A DNA stretch of 64,000 bases from Lachnospiraceae bacterium (GCA_910574885.1 CAJTDD010000002.1:186001-250000), one strand, 5' to 3'; positions 34,487 through 44,047 are shown, counted from the stretch's first letter. Numbers and translations: made by a program. The notes: a model not told the origin generated them from the sequence alone.

Positions 34487-34524
34487 ATAAAGGGTTATAA
34501 ATAAAATACATTCGATTTATCCAA

Positions 34525-34558
34525 GGACGGGGCAGTATTTTACAATACCGCCCTGTCC
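34525..34558. terminator. Bidirectional terminator between convergent genes
   Basis: GGAC.GGGC.GTATT pairs with AATAC.GCCC.GTCC around a short loop, downstream of both the plus-strand nuclease-like gene and the end of the pilus operon. Confidence 0.65.
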
Positions 34559-34571
34559 TCAAATATGATTC

Positions 34572-36314
34572 CTATTCATAAGCAATCTTCATCAATTCCT
34601 CAATCGTAGTGACCCCATCCGCCACCAGCCGCACCCCATTCTCTTTCAGAGTACGCATCTGCTGGTGTTCCCTGGCATAATTTTCGATTTCCTCTATGGT
34701 CGCATGGCCGCTAATCATTCGGCGCAGTACGGCGTCTACGGCGAAAATCTCATGCACGGCAATACGTCCCCTGTACCCCGTGTTGTTGCAGTGGGCGCAT
34801 CCCCTTCCTCTCCACACAGTCTCTATCTCCTCCCCAAGGAAATCCCTCTCTTCCGCTGTCGTCTCCATCTCCTGCCCGCAATGGGGACATACTTTCCGCA
34901 TGAGCCTCTGGGCAACGACGCCCACCAGCGAATTCGCAACAAGATACGTCTCTACTCCCATATCCTCCAGACGTACAATACTGGAAGCCGCGCTGTTGGT
35001 ATGCAGCGTACTCAAGACCACATGCCCGGTAATCGCCGCGCGCACAGAAATCCCCGCCGTCTCGCCGTCCCGCGTCTCGCCGACCATAATAACATCCGGG
35101 TCCTGACGCAGCAATGCGCGAAGCCCAGTCTCAAATGTCATCCCCGCCACTGGATTCACCTGTGTCTGGTTGATACCTGGCACATTTTTCTCTACAGGGT
35201 CCTCTATCGTGGCAATATTCAGCATCCGCCCGGACAGATACTCAAGCACCATATACAATGTCGTAGACTTCCCGCTTCCTGTGGGGCCTGTAATATAGAT
35301 AATCCCGTTGCTGCTGTTCAGCATCGGAAGGAATTTCCCATAACTGTCCGTATCCATGCCAAACTGATCCGGATAATCCAACTGTCCCGAGGAAGTGAGC
35401 AGACGAAGCACCGCCTTTTCTCCGAACACGGTAGGCATCAGGGATACACGGATGTTGACATACCCGCTCTCCGTCCTCACGCGGAAATGACCGTCCTGCG
35501 GGATTCTCTTCTCTGCGATATCCAGATTTGCCATGATTTTAATCCGGGCAATCAACGGCTGGTGGACATTTCTCTGGATTGCCACATATTCCAGAATCAC
35601 ACCGTCAATCCGCATCCTTACCTTCGTCTCACGCTCAAAGGGTTCGATATGGATGTCGCTGGCATTACTCTTGATCGCGCGCTCCACAAGGCTGTTCAAC
35701 AGATGGATGACAGGAGCCTCCTCCTCAACATTTTCCAGTTCCGTAAGGTCTAGATCATCGAAATCATCCGCACCGAACCCAGCATTTGCCTCAGTCGCCG
35801 CCTGTTTCGCCCCTACCTCGGCAAAATAATAGGAAATAGCCTGCCTGAGGGGTTTCTCTTCGCTTAAAAGAATCTGCAGGTAACATCCGGTCTGCTGGCG
35901 CACCTCTTCCAAAGCAAAATAATTCAGCGGGTCATTCGTCACAAGAACCATTGTCCGGTTTGTCACACTCAGCGGAAGGAACAGATTCTTTTCCGCCAGT
36001 TCTTTATTGACCATGGCAACCGCCTCCAAGTCTACCTGCTGGGACGCCACATCCACGATTTCCAACTCTAACCTGCTTGCCAAAGCCTCCAATACCTGCT
36101 GCTCTGTCACAAAATTCAGTTCTATCAAAATCTGCCCGACCCGCTTATCCCGGTGTTCTTTCTGGTAGGCAAGCGCCTCCTGCATCTGCCGGGCGTCTAC
36201 ATATCCTCTTTCTTCTAATATTTCCCCAATCCTCAGATTCGTCCTCAAGCCTCGATTCCCCTTCCCACTTCTTTTCACATCCTTTCCAAGATGTCCTGTC
36301 TCCTTTTGCTCCAA
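34572..36314 (-). CDS. pilB: Type IV pilus assembly ATPase PilB (GspE family)
   Basis: 580 residues from TTG 36314. The binding site is weak and a start inside the first ~15 codons is possible. N-terminal MshEN-like domains (RIGEILEERGYVDARQMQEA) are followed by the hexameric ATPase: Walker A YITGPTGSGKSTTLYMVLEY, Asp box IEDPVEKNVPGINQTQVN, Walker B DPDVIMVGETRDGETA and His box HVVLSTLHTNSA. A tetracysteine zinc site (CPHCGQ ... CAHCNNTG) follows. It powers pilus extension from the cytoplasm. It is the last gene of the operon. Confidence 0.95.
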   Translation of the reverse strand: MEQKETGHLGKDVKRSGKGNRGLRTNLRIGEILEERGYVDARQMQEALAYQKEHRDKRVGQILIELNFVTEQQVLEALASRLELEIVDVASQQVDLEAVAMVNKELAEKNLFLPLSVTNRTMVLVTNDPLNYFALEEVRQQTGCYLQILLSEEKPLRQAISYYFAEVGAKQAATEANAGFGADDFDDLDLTELENVEEEAPVIHLLNSLVERAIKSNASDIHIEPFERETKVRMRIDGVILEYVAIQRNVHQPLIARIKIMANLDIAEKRIPQDGHFRVRTESGYVNIRVSLMPTVFGEKAVLRLLTSSGQLDYPDQFGMDTDSYGKFLPMLNSSNGIIYITGPTGSGKSTTLYMVLEYLSGRMLNIATIEDPVEKNVPGINQTQVNPVAGMTFETGLRALLRQDPDVIMVGETRDGETAGISVRAAITGHVVLSTLHTNSAASSIVRLEDMGVETYLVANSLVGVVAQRLMRKVCPHCGQEMETTAEERDFLGEEIETVWRGRGCAHCNNTGYRGRIAVHEIFAVDAVLRRMISGHATIEEIENYAREHQQMRTLKENGVRLVADGVTTIEELMKIAYE

Positions 36315-36374
36315 TCCAAAAATAGTTCGTCTGCCGCCATCCGCGTCAAATGCAAGATATCATTCGTTTACAAT

Positions 36375-37085
36375 TTAATTATTTAGCTGCCCGATGCTGC
36401 CATGCATATACACAGCTAATTCAAAACTGGCCTCCGGCTGTTCCACTACATTCCATTCCGTATCCAGATATGTCCGTTCACTTATATGCATGGCGCGAAT
36501 CTGGACTGCGGGATAATTATGAGCGATATCGTCTATAAACTGATATACTTGAGCCGGACTTCCCTGCAAGACCATCGTACAGTTGACGGTCAGGATATAT
36601 CCATCCGTTCTGCCTTCTCTGTCCGTATTGCCATTCTCCCCATCTATTCTTCCTGTCTCTCCTTCTGAACTGTCTTCTCCTTCCTGCACAGGGACATCCA
36701 TTCCTCCGGAAATCTTTCCATAAAGGTAAGGCCCAGTTATCTCCCCTTTCGCCTCCCCAATAGACAGGGACACCGGGAACAGTCCCGCATCCAGGGCAAT
36801 CCCTGTCAGCAGTTCATCCACCTGCCGGTTCTCCATGAGATCATAATATTTTGCGGAAATGTCCGTAAGCTCTCTTTTACGTTCTTCAATCTCCTGCTCC
36901 AAGTCAGGAATTCCATCAATGGCAGACTGCATTTCCTCAATCGTCCCATCTAGTTCTTTGCCCTCTAACGTATATTCTTGATAACGCCCAATTCCCGGCA
37001 TAATCAAAAACCGTACCATCAGAAATACGGTCAGGATGCTTACTGCCAGTTTCAGCAGCAGTATATCTTTATCCGTCAGCCTCAT
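36375..37085 (-). CDS. PilO-like pilus assembly membrane protein
   Basis: 236 residues from ATG 37085 (GGGAGGTG upstream), overlapping the previous stop as ATGA. One N-terminal membrane segment (LAVSILTVFLMVRFLIM) is followed by a coiled coil (~40-90) and a small alpha/beta domain typical of PilO. An acidic Gly/Asp/Glu-rich loop sits inside it (EDSSEGETGRIDGENGNTD). PilO pairs with PilN outside the membrane to align the assembly machine. I identify it mainly from architecture and from its position after the PilMN fusion. Confidence 0.75.
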   Translation of the reverse strand: MRLTDKDILLLKLAVSILTVFLMVRFLIMPGIGRYQEYTLEGKELDGTIEEMQSAIDGIPDLEQEIEERKRELTDISAKYYDLMENRQVDELLTGIALDAGLFPVSLSIGEAKGEITGPYLYGKISGGMDVPVQEGEDSSEGETGRIDGENGNTDREGRTDGYILTVNCTMVLQGSPAQVYQFIDDIAHNYPAVQIRAMHISERTYLDTEWNVVEQPEASFELAVYMHGSIGQLNN

Positions 37086-38515
37086 TGCGCACCTCCCCCG
37101 TATACCTTGCCTTCCATCGTACATGACAGTGACAAAGTGTACCAGCCGTCTTCAAACGTATACCCCGTATAATCTACCGTGTGGAACAGCCCTGTTTCCT
37201 GAAGCCGCAAAATATACCCAGACACGTCAATCACCGCCAGACTGTTGGCGTCGAAGGTCAAAGTCCCTGTCTCCACATCATAATCCGTTATTAAAAGTCC
37301 AATCTGGCTTCCTCCTACTCCTTCAATCGTGCGCAGCACACCGCCCGAAAACTCCGGATAAGAAGACAGGTTTTGGTTCAGCAGCTCCACGGAAACGATT
37401 CCATTTTCCACCGCCATAAGCTGTGATTCCAACTCCTGGGCCTTCTGGTAAGTTCCTTCCCGGCGGACTCTGTCAATCCATTCCTGTTTTGTCAGGTTCT
37501 TTGCACTGACAATCCGGTTCGCCGCCGCAATTCCTCCGGTCAGAATCGCGCAGGTCAGGAAAACAACGCCCGGCATTACCAAATGTCTGCCGATATCCCA
37601 TTGTCCGCCCTGTTCCTCGGATTTACGTCCGGCGCTCATAAGGTCAATCTGCTTTTCTTTCCTTGTACTTCGCATCAACGCTCCGATACAGGGAATCCAA
37701 TCCGATGCCTTCTCCCGCCCCGGCACGGAAATCTTCGGGTCGATGACCATGGGGGATACGTTCAGGTTCAGGGTTCGGATTCCTTCCACGCTTACCTCAA
37801 AGTCTTCATCCGGACATCCTCCATAGCATACCTCGGTAATCGGCTCCTCCTGGCTGCGCCCTGCGTAAAACTGGATGATACCGGAGATACTTCTCACAAT
37901 CTCCGTCCCATAATCCAGCGTTCCCGGCTCACTGAACAGGCGTGTACGGCTGGAATAGAGATACTGCCCTTTCTGGCAAAGGATACTTGTCATGCTCCCA
38001 GCCTCGAAGAAAAGGTAAATTCCAGTCCTCTTATAAAAATGTTCCAAATGCTGCATGATCTTGAGATACCCTTCCAGAGGAACGGTGATGCCATTGACAC
38101 GAAGCCCTGTTTCTTCGCAAATATGCAGAAATCTTTCCAGATTTCCCTGCTCCGCACCGCCTGCACAGATGTCTACGCCGATTTTGTTTTCCTGGCGGAC
38201 AATCGAATAGTCTGTAATCTCATTACGGAAATTCTCACGTACCTCCCTTGCCGCCATTTCCGCTAACTGCTTTCCCTTGCCGTAGGGAAGCTGCAAGACT
38301 CTGGTCACGCATAAGCCCGCCGGCAGTACGAGCCGCACCTGCTCTGGATTATGCCTTGCCGCCAGCTTTTCTAAAGCCTGCCTCCACCGGTCGAACGAAT
38401 CCCCCTGTCCTTGCAAATCGAACCGGTCTGCCTCTGTGAGCGCCGGATATTTTCCTTCCCTGCCTGCCGCCGTCAATATACAATCTTCCTGAAATACGAT
38501 GACAGTCTGCCCCAT
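37082..38515 (-). CDS. PilM-PilN fusion protein
   Basis: 477 residues, GAGAGGGGAG before the ATG. Residues ~1-285 resemble PilM, an actin-like cytoplasmic protein (LPAGLCVTRVLQLPYGKGKQ; IYLFFEAGSMTSILCQKGQY). Residues ~310-475 resemble PilN: one membrane segment (MPGVVFLTCAILTGGIAAA), a coiled coil and an extracytoplasmic ferredoxin-like domain. In most bacteria these are two genes, and PilN's cytoplasmic tail binds PilM. Here the two are joined in one chain. Confidence 0.78.
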   Translation of the reverse strand: MGQTVIVFQEDCILTAAGREGKYPALTEADRFDLQGQGDSFDRWRQALEKLAARHNPEQVRLVLPAGLCVTRVLQLPYGKGKQLAEMAAREVRENFRNEITDYSIVRQENKIGVDICAGGAEQGNLERFLHICEETGLRVNGITVPLEGYLKIMQHLEHFYKRTGIYLFFEAGSMTSILCQKGQYLYSSRTRLFSEPGTLDYGTEIVRSISGIIQFYAGRSQEEPITEVCYGGCPDEDFEVSVEGIRTLNLNVSPMVIDPKISVPGREKASDWIPCIGALMRSTRKEKQIDLMSAGRKSEEQGGQWDIGRHLVMPGVVFLTCAILTGGIAAANRIVSAKNLTKQEWIDRVRREGTYQKAQELESQLMAVENGIVSVELLNQNLSSYPEFSGGVLRTIEGVGGSQIGLLITDYDVETGTLTFDANSLAVIDVSGYILRLQETGLFHTVDYTGYTFEDGWYTLSLSCTMEGKVYGGGAQ

Positions 38516-38620
38516 TTTATTCTCCCCTCTCTGTAAATTGCATTTTCTATTCTATATTCATGGCCAAAATTCCTGTGCCGGACTTTCTCTTGTCCTCTTG
38601 GTCCGCTTTTCGCTCCATGT

Positions 38621-39817
38621 TTACGCCGAGCCTTCGATCGCTCCGTAAGACTCATAAATCGGGAGCATGACCGCTATGATGATAAATCCTACTACCACTG
38701 CCATCAGGCAAATCAATATGGGTTCAAGCAGGGTCATCATACGCTTCGTGGCTGCCTCTGCTTCCTCCTCCATAGTCATTGCGATGGAATCCAGCATCGT
38801 ATCCAGCCTCCCGCTCTCCTCTCCAATCAATATGGTACTGGCGAGTTTCCGCACAAGACCGTCTACTTCCCTGAGCGCCTGGGAGAGCGCTGTGCCGCTT
38901 CGCACCGTGACCGCCACCTGCTCGAACTGCTCCTCCACGTATACATTTCCTATGGTCTTGCCCGCCGTCTGTAATGCCGCCACAATCGGCATACCGCTGG
39001 AATACAGGCTGCTCAAAGTTCTGGCAAAGCGCGCCGTGTAAATAATCTTATTCAGTCTCCCGATTACAGGCATACGGATTTTCAAACAGTCAATGGTTCT
39101 GCGTATTTTATAGATTTTTAAAATAATCCGTACTACGACTGCCAATAGAAATATGGCCAGTAATGCGAGATACCACTGATGCACGAGGAAGTCCGACGCC
39201 GCCATCAGCCACTCTGTTACCGCTGGAAGGCTTTCCATCTGTGAAAATAATTCGTCAAACTGCGGCAGGATAAAGGTCACAATCAGAATGACTACCGCCA
39301 CGCACATTACCAGCAGCACCGCCGGATAAGCCATCGCTGACTTCACCTGATTTTTCAGTCTGTTTTCCCGCTCGTAATGAAGGGACAGCCGTTCCATCAC
39401 AGCGTCAATATTACCGCTCCCCTCGCCGGAACGAATCATTCCCAGCATCAGCTCAGGAAAACATTTTTTTGATTCCATAGCTTCCGACAGGCTGGTTCCC
39501 TTCCTTAAATCGGCAAGGACGGACAAATAGACCGACCTTGCATATGCAGGCAGGCCTTCCTCGTCTGCAACGATTTCCAACGCGCGGACAATGCTGATTC
39601 CGGAGGCAAGGAGGGTAGATAACTCCTTACAGAATTCCGAAAGCAGCTTGGATGTAAATTTACGGGCGCTCTTTGACGCCGTGACATCCTTTGCCTGTAC
39701 CAGGAACAATCCTTGCTCTTTCAGTTGTTGCTGTAATGCGCTTTCACCTGCGGCGTCCATTGTGCCGCGCAGGTTCTTGCCTTCCATATTTTTTGCGAGA
39801 TAACGAAATTGCGGCAT
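38621..39817 (-). CDS. pilC: Type IV pilus inner-membrane platform protein PilC (GspF family)
   Basis: 398 residues with AAGGGGAG before the ATG. Two T2SSF domains are visible (FCKELSTLLASGISIVRALEI; FARTLSSLYSSGMPIVAALQ). Each precedes membrane helices, and the last helix is ILICLMAVVVGFIIIAVMLP. PilC sits in the membrane, contacts PilB/PilT and moves pilin subunits into the fibre. Length is normal. Confidence 0.94.
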   Translation of the reverse strand: MPQFRYLAKNMEGKNLRGTMDAAGESALQQQLKEQGLFLVQAKDVTASKSARKFTSKLLSEFCKELSTLLASGISIVRALEIVADEEGLPAYARSVYLSVLADLRKGTSLSEAMESKKCFPELMLGMIRSGEGSGNIDAVMERLSLHYERENRLKNQVKSAMAYPAVLLVMCVAVVILIVTFILPQFDELFSQMESLPAVTEWLMAASDFLVHQWYLALLAIFLLAVVVRIILKIYKIRRTIDCLKIRMPVIGRLNKIIYTARFARTLSSLYSSGMPIVAALQTAGKTIGNVYVEEQFEQVAVTVRSGTALSQALREVDGLVRKLASTILIGEESGRLDTMLDSIAMTMEEEAEAATKRMMTLLEPILICLMAVVVGFIIIAVMLPIYESYGAIEGSA

Positions 39818-39849
39818 AATAACTCCCCTTTCGTATTGTCATAAGTTGA

Positions 39850-40638
39850 TTATATTTGCCAGACTGACAGATACCACTCTAACATCTGGTCCCCGCAAAT
39901 GCATGCGGCGGCAAGGCCGATTGCCAGAAACGGTCCAAATGCAAACCGGTCCTTCCGCGTCATTTTTCCTCTTGCCAGCATCCAGATGCAATAGATTCCT
40001 CCTGTCAGGATTCCGATAAATATCGCCGGAATCATGGCCCTATAGCCCAGAAGCCAGCCGCTTGCCGCCATCAATTTGATATCGCCGCCGCCGAATGCGC
40101 CTGGAATTAATAATGACAGAATCAGCATGGGCGCTGATATGATTACGGCTCCGAGCAGCCGGTCTGTCAGCGTATGTTCCGGGAACAGCCAGACTGCCGC
40201 GATTCCTAATAGGACGATTGCTATATGAAAACGATCGTAGATGATCTTTGTATTCCAATCTATAAATGCAACGACGGTCAGGATTCCCATATAGATGAAG
40301 GCAATCCAGCCTCTCAGTGACAGAAAGCCTGACTCGCCGCTGCCAAAATATGCGCTGCTTAAAATAAATGCGATTCCTCCCAGACATTCTGTCAGGAAGT
40401 ATTGTTTTGATATCTTCATTCCACAGCCAAGACATTTTCCGCCTTGGACAAGGTAGCTGATGCACGGGATTAGTTCTCCCGCGCTCAGCGTCCTGCCGCA
40501 GCCGGGGCAATGGCTGCGGCCGTATACGAGATTCTCCCCTTTGGGGAAGCGATAGATTACTACTGTTAAAAAACTGAAAATGCATGCGCCGAATATAAAG
40601 CGAAACAAGTATAGTATTCCGATTAGTACTGTCAACAT
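39850..40638 (-). CDS. pilD: Prepilin peptidase/methyltransferase PilD (A24)
   Basis: 262 residues, about seven membrane segments. The N-terminal zinc-binding cysteines are HCPGCGRTL and KCLGCGMK. The two catalytic aspartates lie in VVAFIDWNTKIIYD and AFGGGDIKLMAASG. It cleaves and methylates the class III prepilin leaders, here the five canonical or divergent pseudopilins and the giant protein encoded upstream. Confidence 0.95.
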   Translation of the reverse strand: MLTVLIGILYLFRFIFGACIFSFLTVVIYRFPKGENLVYGRSHCPGCGRTLSAGELIPCISYLVQGGKCLGCGMKISKQYFLTECLGGIAFILSSAYFGSGESGFLSLRGWIAFIYMGILTVVAFIDWNTKIIYDRFHIAIVLLGIAAVWLFPEHTLTDRLLGAVIISAPMLILSLLIPGAFGGGDIKLMAASGWLLGYRAMIPAIFIGILTGGIYCIWMLARGKMTRKDRFAFGPFLAIGLAAACICGDQMLEWYLSVWQI

Positions 40639-40737
40639 TTGATTCTATTCCCCTTTTATGACTGATGAATTGCAGATATTTTATCATATAGCTAAATATT
40701 AAGCCAATGTATTGCTGCAAGAATGAATTCTAATATT

Positions 40738-41196
40738 TTAACGTCTGTCGGTCTGAATTATTTCCTGCTGATAGAAAACTTCATAGGTAAGCGGCTTTCT
40801 GCAAAATGTTACTGTAAAATCGCCTTCTTGATAGTAGAAGCGCTGTACTTCGTAGCCGTTCTTATCCATTTGCAGTATCCAGAAATCACCTGGGACTTTG
40901 CTGTCGGTTATTACCTGACGCCAGACTTCTTCTGTGACGCCTCCTATAGAGGATGTGTCGCAGAAAGGTTGGTTGGAACCGTAATACGCTGTGGCAGTTG
41001 CATCTAATGCCATCCGCAAGGATTTGGCGTTGCCGAGCGCGACTTGGGCGTCGGCGCGGTGCATGATGTGTAAGACGCCGGGGATGGCGGCGACTATGGT
41101 TGTCAGGATGAGTAGGAGGATGGCTAGTGCTTGGGGGAGCCGGTTGGCAGATTGTTTTTCATCTGCCGGTTGGGGGGTAAATAGGGGTTTTAGCAT
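40738..41196 (-). CDS. Small pseudopilin-like protein
   Basis: 152 residues from ATG 41196 (AAAGGA upstream). Longer in-frame extensions would run into palindromic element B and are rejected. One membrane helix (ALAILLLILTTIVAAIPGVL) is followed by an amphipathic helix (QVALGNAKSLRMALDATATA), the pilin N-terminal layout. The usual G-F-T-L-I/V-E cleavage motif is absent; the pre-helix region is QSANRLPQ. A beta-rich C-terminus carries two Cys. It is probably a minor component placed by position in the operon. Confidence 0.65.
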   Translation of the reverse strand: MLKPLFTPQPADEKQSANRLPQALAILLLILTTIVAAIPGVLHIMHRADAQVALGNAKSLRMALDATATAYYGSNQPFCDTSSIGGVTEEVWRQVITDSKVPGDFWILQMDKNGYEVQRFYYQEGDFTVTFCRKPLTYEVFYQQEIIQTDRR

Positions 41197-41235
41197 GATT
41201 GAGTCCTTTTTTGAGGTTGTTTTGGTGTAATTGGG

Positions 41236-41472
41236 GTGTAATTGGGGGGATGGTTCCAGGGACGGCAGTTCGGGACGGTCCTTCCCCCAAACGCGGCTGG
41301 GCAACGCTCCGGCGAACTAACTGCTAACTCCGACTAAGGAACTCAGGAGAGCCTTCGTTCCTAAGTCTCCGTAAGCAGTGGATTTCGCCTCCGCTAAGGA
41401 CGCCCTTTTATGCCGCGCTTGGGGGAAGGGCCGTCCCGAACTGCCTGGGTACTGGAAAAATTTCAATTACAC
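41236..41472. repeat. Giant palindromic element, copy B, directly after the major pilin gene
   Basis: Ends are GTGTAATT ... AATTACAC. Arms at 41264-41297 and 41412-41445 (34 bp) pair with one mismatch and one G-U. Additional CCAG/CTGG and TGTAATTG/CAATTACA pairing lies outside. The core 41298-41411 aligns to copy A. Arms differ completely in sequence from those of copy A. It lies between the major pilin stop (41521) and the next pilus gene, on the operon's transcript. Confidence 0.85.
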
Positions 41473-41520
41473 AAACAGCTTATTTACTAAATACTTAGCT
41501 TGTAAATATTCATATCTCTT

Positions 41521-41973
41521 TTAAGGTATTTTCTTCACATCATACTCACCATCAGAAGTACTTGTGCCACTCGCTCTATTTGTCTTATACTCACACTGTA
41601 GCTTTCCGTCAGAAGCATAATAGACAAGTTCAACAACTTTTCCACCTTCAACTGTGAAAGACTGGACATCTCCTTTTACATCCGCTAAATCTTTTATAGC
41701 CTCTTTGGCATTCTTATCTGTACCATCAACTTTTATATCATCTGTATCTATAAGATTTCCTCCATCTTTTCCATATTTTTCATCCGCATATGTCTGCAAT
41801 GCCATTACACAAGACCTAGTCTCCGCCACAACCTGCTTTTTCTTCGCCTTATCAATATACCCCGTCAACGCTGGAATCAGCAATGCCGCCAATATTGCCA
41901 GTATTACCAATACCACAATCAATTCCACAAGGGTAAACCCCTTTTTCCTGTTTTTCTTCAAACTCCTCATCAT
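41521..41973 (-). CDS. pilA: Major type IV pilin
   Basis: 150 residues from ATG 41973, 10 nt after AGGAG; an in-frame ATG at 41982 is too close to that site. The prepilin leader MMRSLKKNRKKG is followed by the cleavage and assembly motif GFTLVELIVVLVILAILAAL, with the essential Glu5. A variable globular domain follows with two Cys (SCVMALQTYADEKYG and LQCEYKTN). It is the smallest and most canonical pilin of the locus, so it is the likely major subunit. A large palindromic element follows its stop. Confidence 0.92.
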   Translation of the reverse strand: MMRSLKKNRKKGFTLVELIVVLVILAILAALLIPALTGYIDKAKKKQVVAETRSCVMALQTYADEKYGKDGGNLIDTDDIKVDGTDKNAKEAIKDLADVKGDVQSFTVEGGKVVELVYYASDGKLQCEYKTNRASGTSTSDGEYDVKKIP

Positions 41974-42111
41974 TTTCTTCATTCTCCTTCTCTTTTCTTT
42001 TTTGAGTCTTACTTCATTAATAGTTACATTTATAAACCAACATCCTTCACACTCCCCGTCGTCCTGTCCGGGATTCGGTTACGGGATGGATTTATCCTTA
42101 GTCTTCTATAA

Positions 42112-42846
42112 TTATAATGCCGCTCTGTCGGCTGTCACTCTATCTTGACGATTTACGTGATACCGTAAGTCCAGAACCACACTTTCTTTTACTACCATCT
42201 CATTTTTTTCAGCATCGCTATAGAGCCTGACTTCTGCTTCCAGATAATCTACCTTCCCATCCGGGCTAGTTCCTGAAGGGTAGGAAAATGTAATCTCCAA
42301 ATAATTTCCCATATAATATCTGTCGGTAAATATACTGTTTACGGCTCTGGCAATGGGATGACCGGAAGTATCCTCATAGTGATATTTTCCATCCTTCTCA
42401 CGGACATAGTATCTTGCAAACAGCCTTCCTGCCGGTACATCGCCGGGGTTCACCGTACTGAGGAGCTGACTTCCCCTGTATATGCCTGTGTCAGGACAGC
42501 CTTCCGTGGAAATCAGCATGACATAGCCATCCTCATTGACAAACTCTAATCCCTGTCCGCTCTGTGCCCCAGTCTGGTCTGCGATTCGATCCGTTTCGCC
42601 GCATTTCTCATAGATTTTTATATATCCGGTTGCGTCTCTGGTCATTCCCCTTAGTTCTTGTATGGTATTATCCAAGATAATCTGTGCGTATTGCAGCTTT
42701 TGTATTCGGACAAATATTTTTGCGGCGGGGCTTAAAACTCCAACCATCATCGTCATCATGATGCCAAAGACCAACAGCGTAACGACCATCTCCACCAGAC
42801 TCGTGCCAGACTTTCTATATCTTCTAAGCCTTTGCAGCGCCCTCAA
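42112..42846 (-). CDS. Pseudopilin (GspJ/PilW-like)
   Basis: 244 residues from TTG 42846, nine bases after AGGAGG and overlapping the previous stop (TTGA). The leader MRALQRLRRYRKS precedes the cleavage region GTSLVEMVVTLLVFGIMM, with Glu at +5. A long beta-rich domain follows (LEFVNEDGYVMLISTEGCPD; NYLEITFSYPSG). It is probably a minor pilin in the priming or tip complex. Confidence 0.82.
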   Translation of the reverse strand: MRALQRLRRYRKSGTSLVEMVVTLLVFGIMMTMMVGVLSPAAKIFVRIQKLQYAQIILDNTIQELRGMTRDATGYIKIYEKCGETDRIADQTGAQSGQGLEFVNEDGYVMLISTEGCPDTGIYRGSQLLSTVNPGDVPAGRLFARYYVREKDGKYHYEDTSGHPIARAVNSIFTDRYYMGNYLEITFSYPSGTSPDGKVDYLEAEVRLYSDAEKNEMVVKESVVLDLRYHVNRQDRVTADRAAL

Positions 42847-43277
42847 GGGGCATCACCTCCTGTATCTTCCGTTCCGTCGTCTGCCTCTCCTGTCCCCTTC
42901 GCATCAGATGCTCCAAACAGGTAAAATGTCGTCGTCTTTGGCGTTCCGTCTGCATCCAGATATGTTACTTCTTTCGTTCCTAGTTCTACGGCGATGCGAA
43001 AGAGCACCGCTGCTTCTGCTCCCGGTGTTTCTCCGTCTGCTGTTGTAGCTTTGAATAAATAAGTCATGTTTTCTGCACCGGGAATGTAGGACGCCGACTG
43101 TAGGTTCCGGCAAATCTCCGCGTTCTCCTGTCGAATCTCCTCACTCTTGTGCTGTGCATTTGTACAGAACGAAATCGAACCTTGCAGGACTGCCATCATC
43201 ATTAAAAAGATTACGGCGCTGACCGTTACCTCCACCAGCGACTCTCCCGCTCCAGAATGAATTCTATGTATCTTCAT
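42843..43277 (-). CDS. Pseudopilin (GspI/PilV-like)
   Basis: 144 residues with AGGAGGG before the ATG. The leader MKIHRIHSGA precedes GESLVEVTVSAVIFLMMMAV, keeping the Glu. The C-terminal ~25 residues are acidic and Gly/Asp/Thr-rich (GTGEADDGTEDTGGDAP), possibly disordered. Its stop overlaps the TTG of the next pseudopilin. Confidence 0.8.
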   Translation of the reverse strand: MKIHRIHSGAGESLVEVTVSAVIFLMMMAVLQGSISFCTNAQHKSEEIRQENAEICRNLQSASYIPGAENMTYLFKATTADGETPGAEAAVLFRIAVELGTKEVTYLDADGTPKTTTFYLFGASDAKGTGEADDGTEDTGGDAP

Positions 43278-43294
43278 GATTCCCTCCTGATTTT

Positions 43295-44047
43295 TTACTC
43301 ATGGGCATTAGCAAACTCGCAGTGGGTAATCTTGTCAGACTGGTATTCGTACTGGATATTTCCCTTCTCCCAATCAACAATATATTCCGGACTTGACAGA
43401 TACTCATGCCAACTGCCGTCCCATAGGATATTTTTGCCATCGTGTTTAAATCTCACCTCATAAGTCGCCATCTGCTGGTATACCGTGCTGTAGCTGTAGG
43501 AAACCTCTCCCACTTCCGCGGTCACTTCCACCGTAAAGGTATAACGGGCAATCCCGTTATTCAGGACGTCGTCAACACTCTGGTCTTTCACAAGTTCACC
43601 AGACATCTCCGCATCCTGGTCTTGATTTGCCTCCTTGTACATGACCACCTTGATTGTGCCGTATTTCTCCGTGTCTACTCCATCCGGCAGAGCCGCCGTA
43701 TAGTGGAAAATGGTTTCGTCCGGATGGTCCGGGTCATATTCCCCATATCTTCCTTCCAGGAAATTGTACACATAACGGTAAAAACTATTCTCAGGTGCAT
43801 TTTCCGGTTTATCATAATCCGCTTTTAGCTCCTGCTCCAATACCTTTGCGAAGCTCTGTGCAAGCTGATAGCTGCGCTCCTGCTCCAGACGCCGGTTGGC
43901 GCGGGACAGGAGCAGACCAGACGTGTAAAGCATGGCGAGGGCGAATGCCATTAAAAAGGCGGATACGCAGACAACGATTACGAGCGTAGAGCCTTTTTTA
44001 GACTCTACTCTATTCCTGAAATAAATGTCTCTATTCTGCCGTACCAT
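43295..44047 (-). CDS. PilX-like pseudopilin
   Basis: 250 residues from ATG 44047, which GGAGGG precedes directly; an ATG four codons earlier overlaps that site. The membrane helix STLVIVVCVSAFLMAFALAM after ESKKG is PilX/GspK-like, lacking Glu5. A soluble domain of ~200 residues follows (YQLAQSFAKVLEQELKADYD ... VRFKHDGKNILWDGSWHEYL). It comes after the giant protein gene, separated by the 44073-44140 hairpin. Confidence 0.75.
   Translation of the reverse strand: MVRQNRDIYFRNRVESKKGSTLVIVVCVSAFLMAFALAMLYTSGLLLSRANRRLEQERSYQLAQSFAKVLEQELKADYDKPENAPENSFYRYVYNFLEGRYGEYDPDHPDETIFHYTAALPDGVDTEKYGTIKVVMYKEANQDQDAEMSGELVKDQSVDDVLNNGIARYTFTVEVTAEVGEVSYSYSTVYQQMATYEVRFKHDGKNILWDGSWHEYLSSPEYIVDWEKGNIQYEYQSDKITHCEFANAHE

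Noticed and set aside
41197..41304. Longer N-terminus for the small pseudopilin
   Set aside because: It would be translated from inside palindromic element B, and AAAGGA supports ATG 41196.
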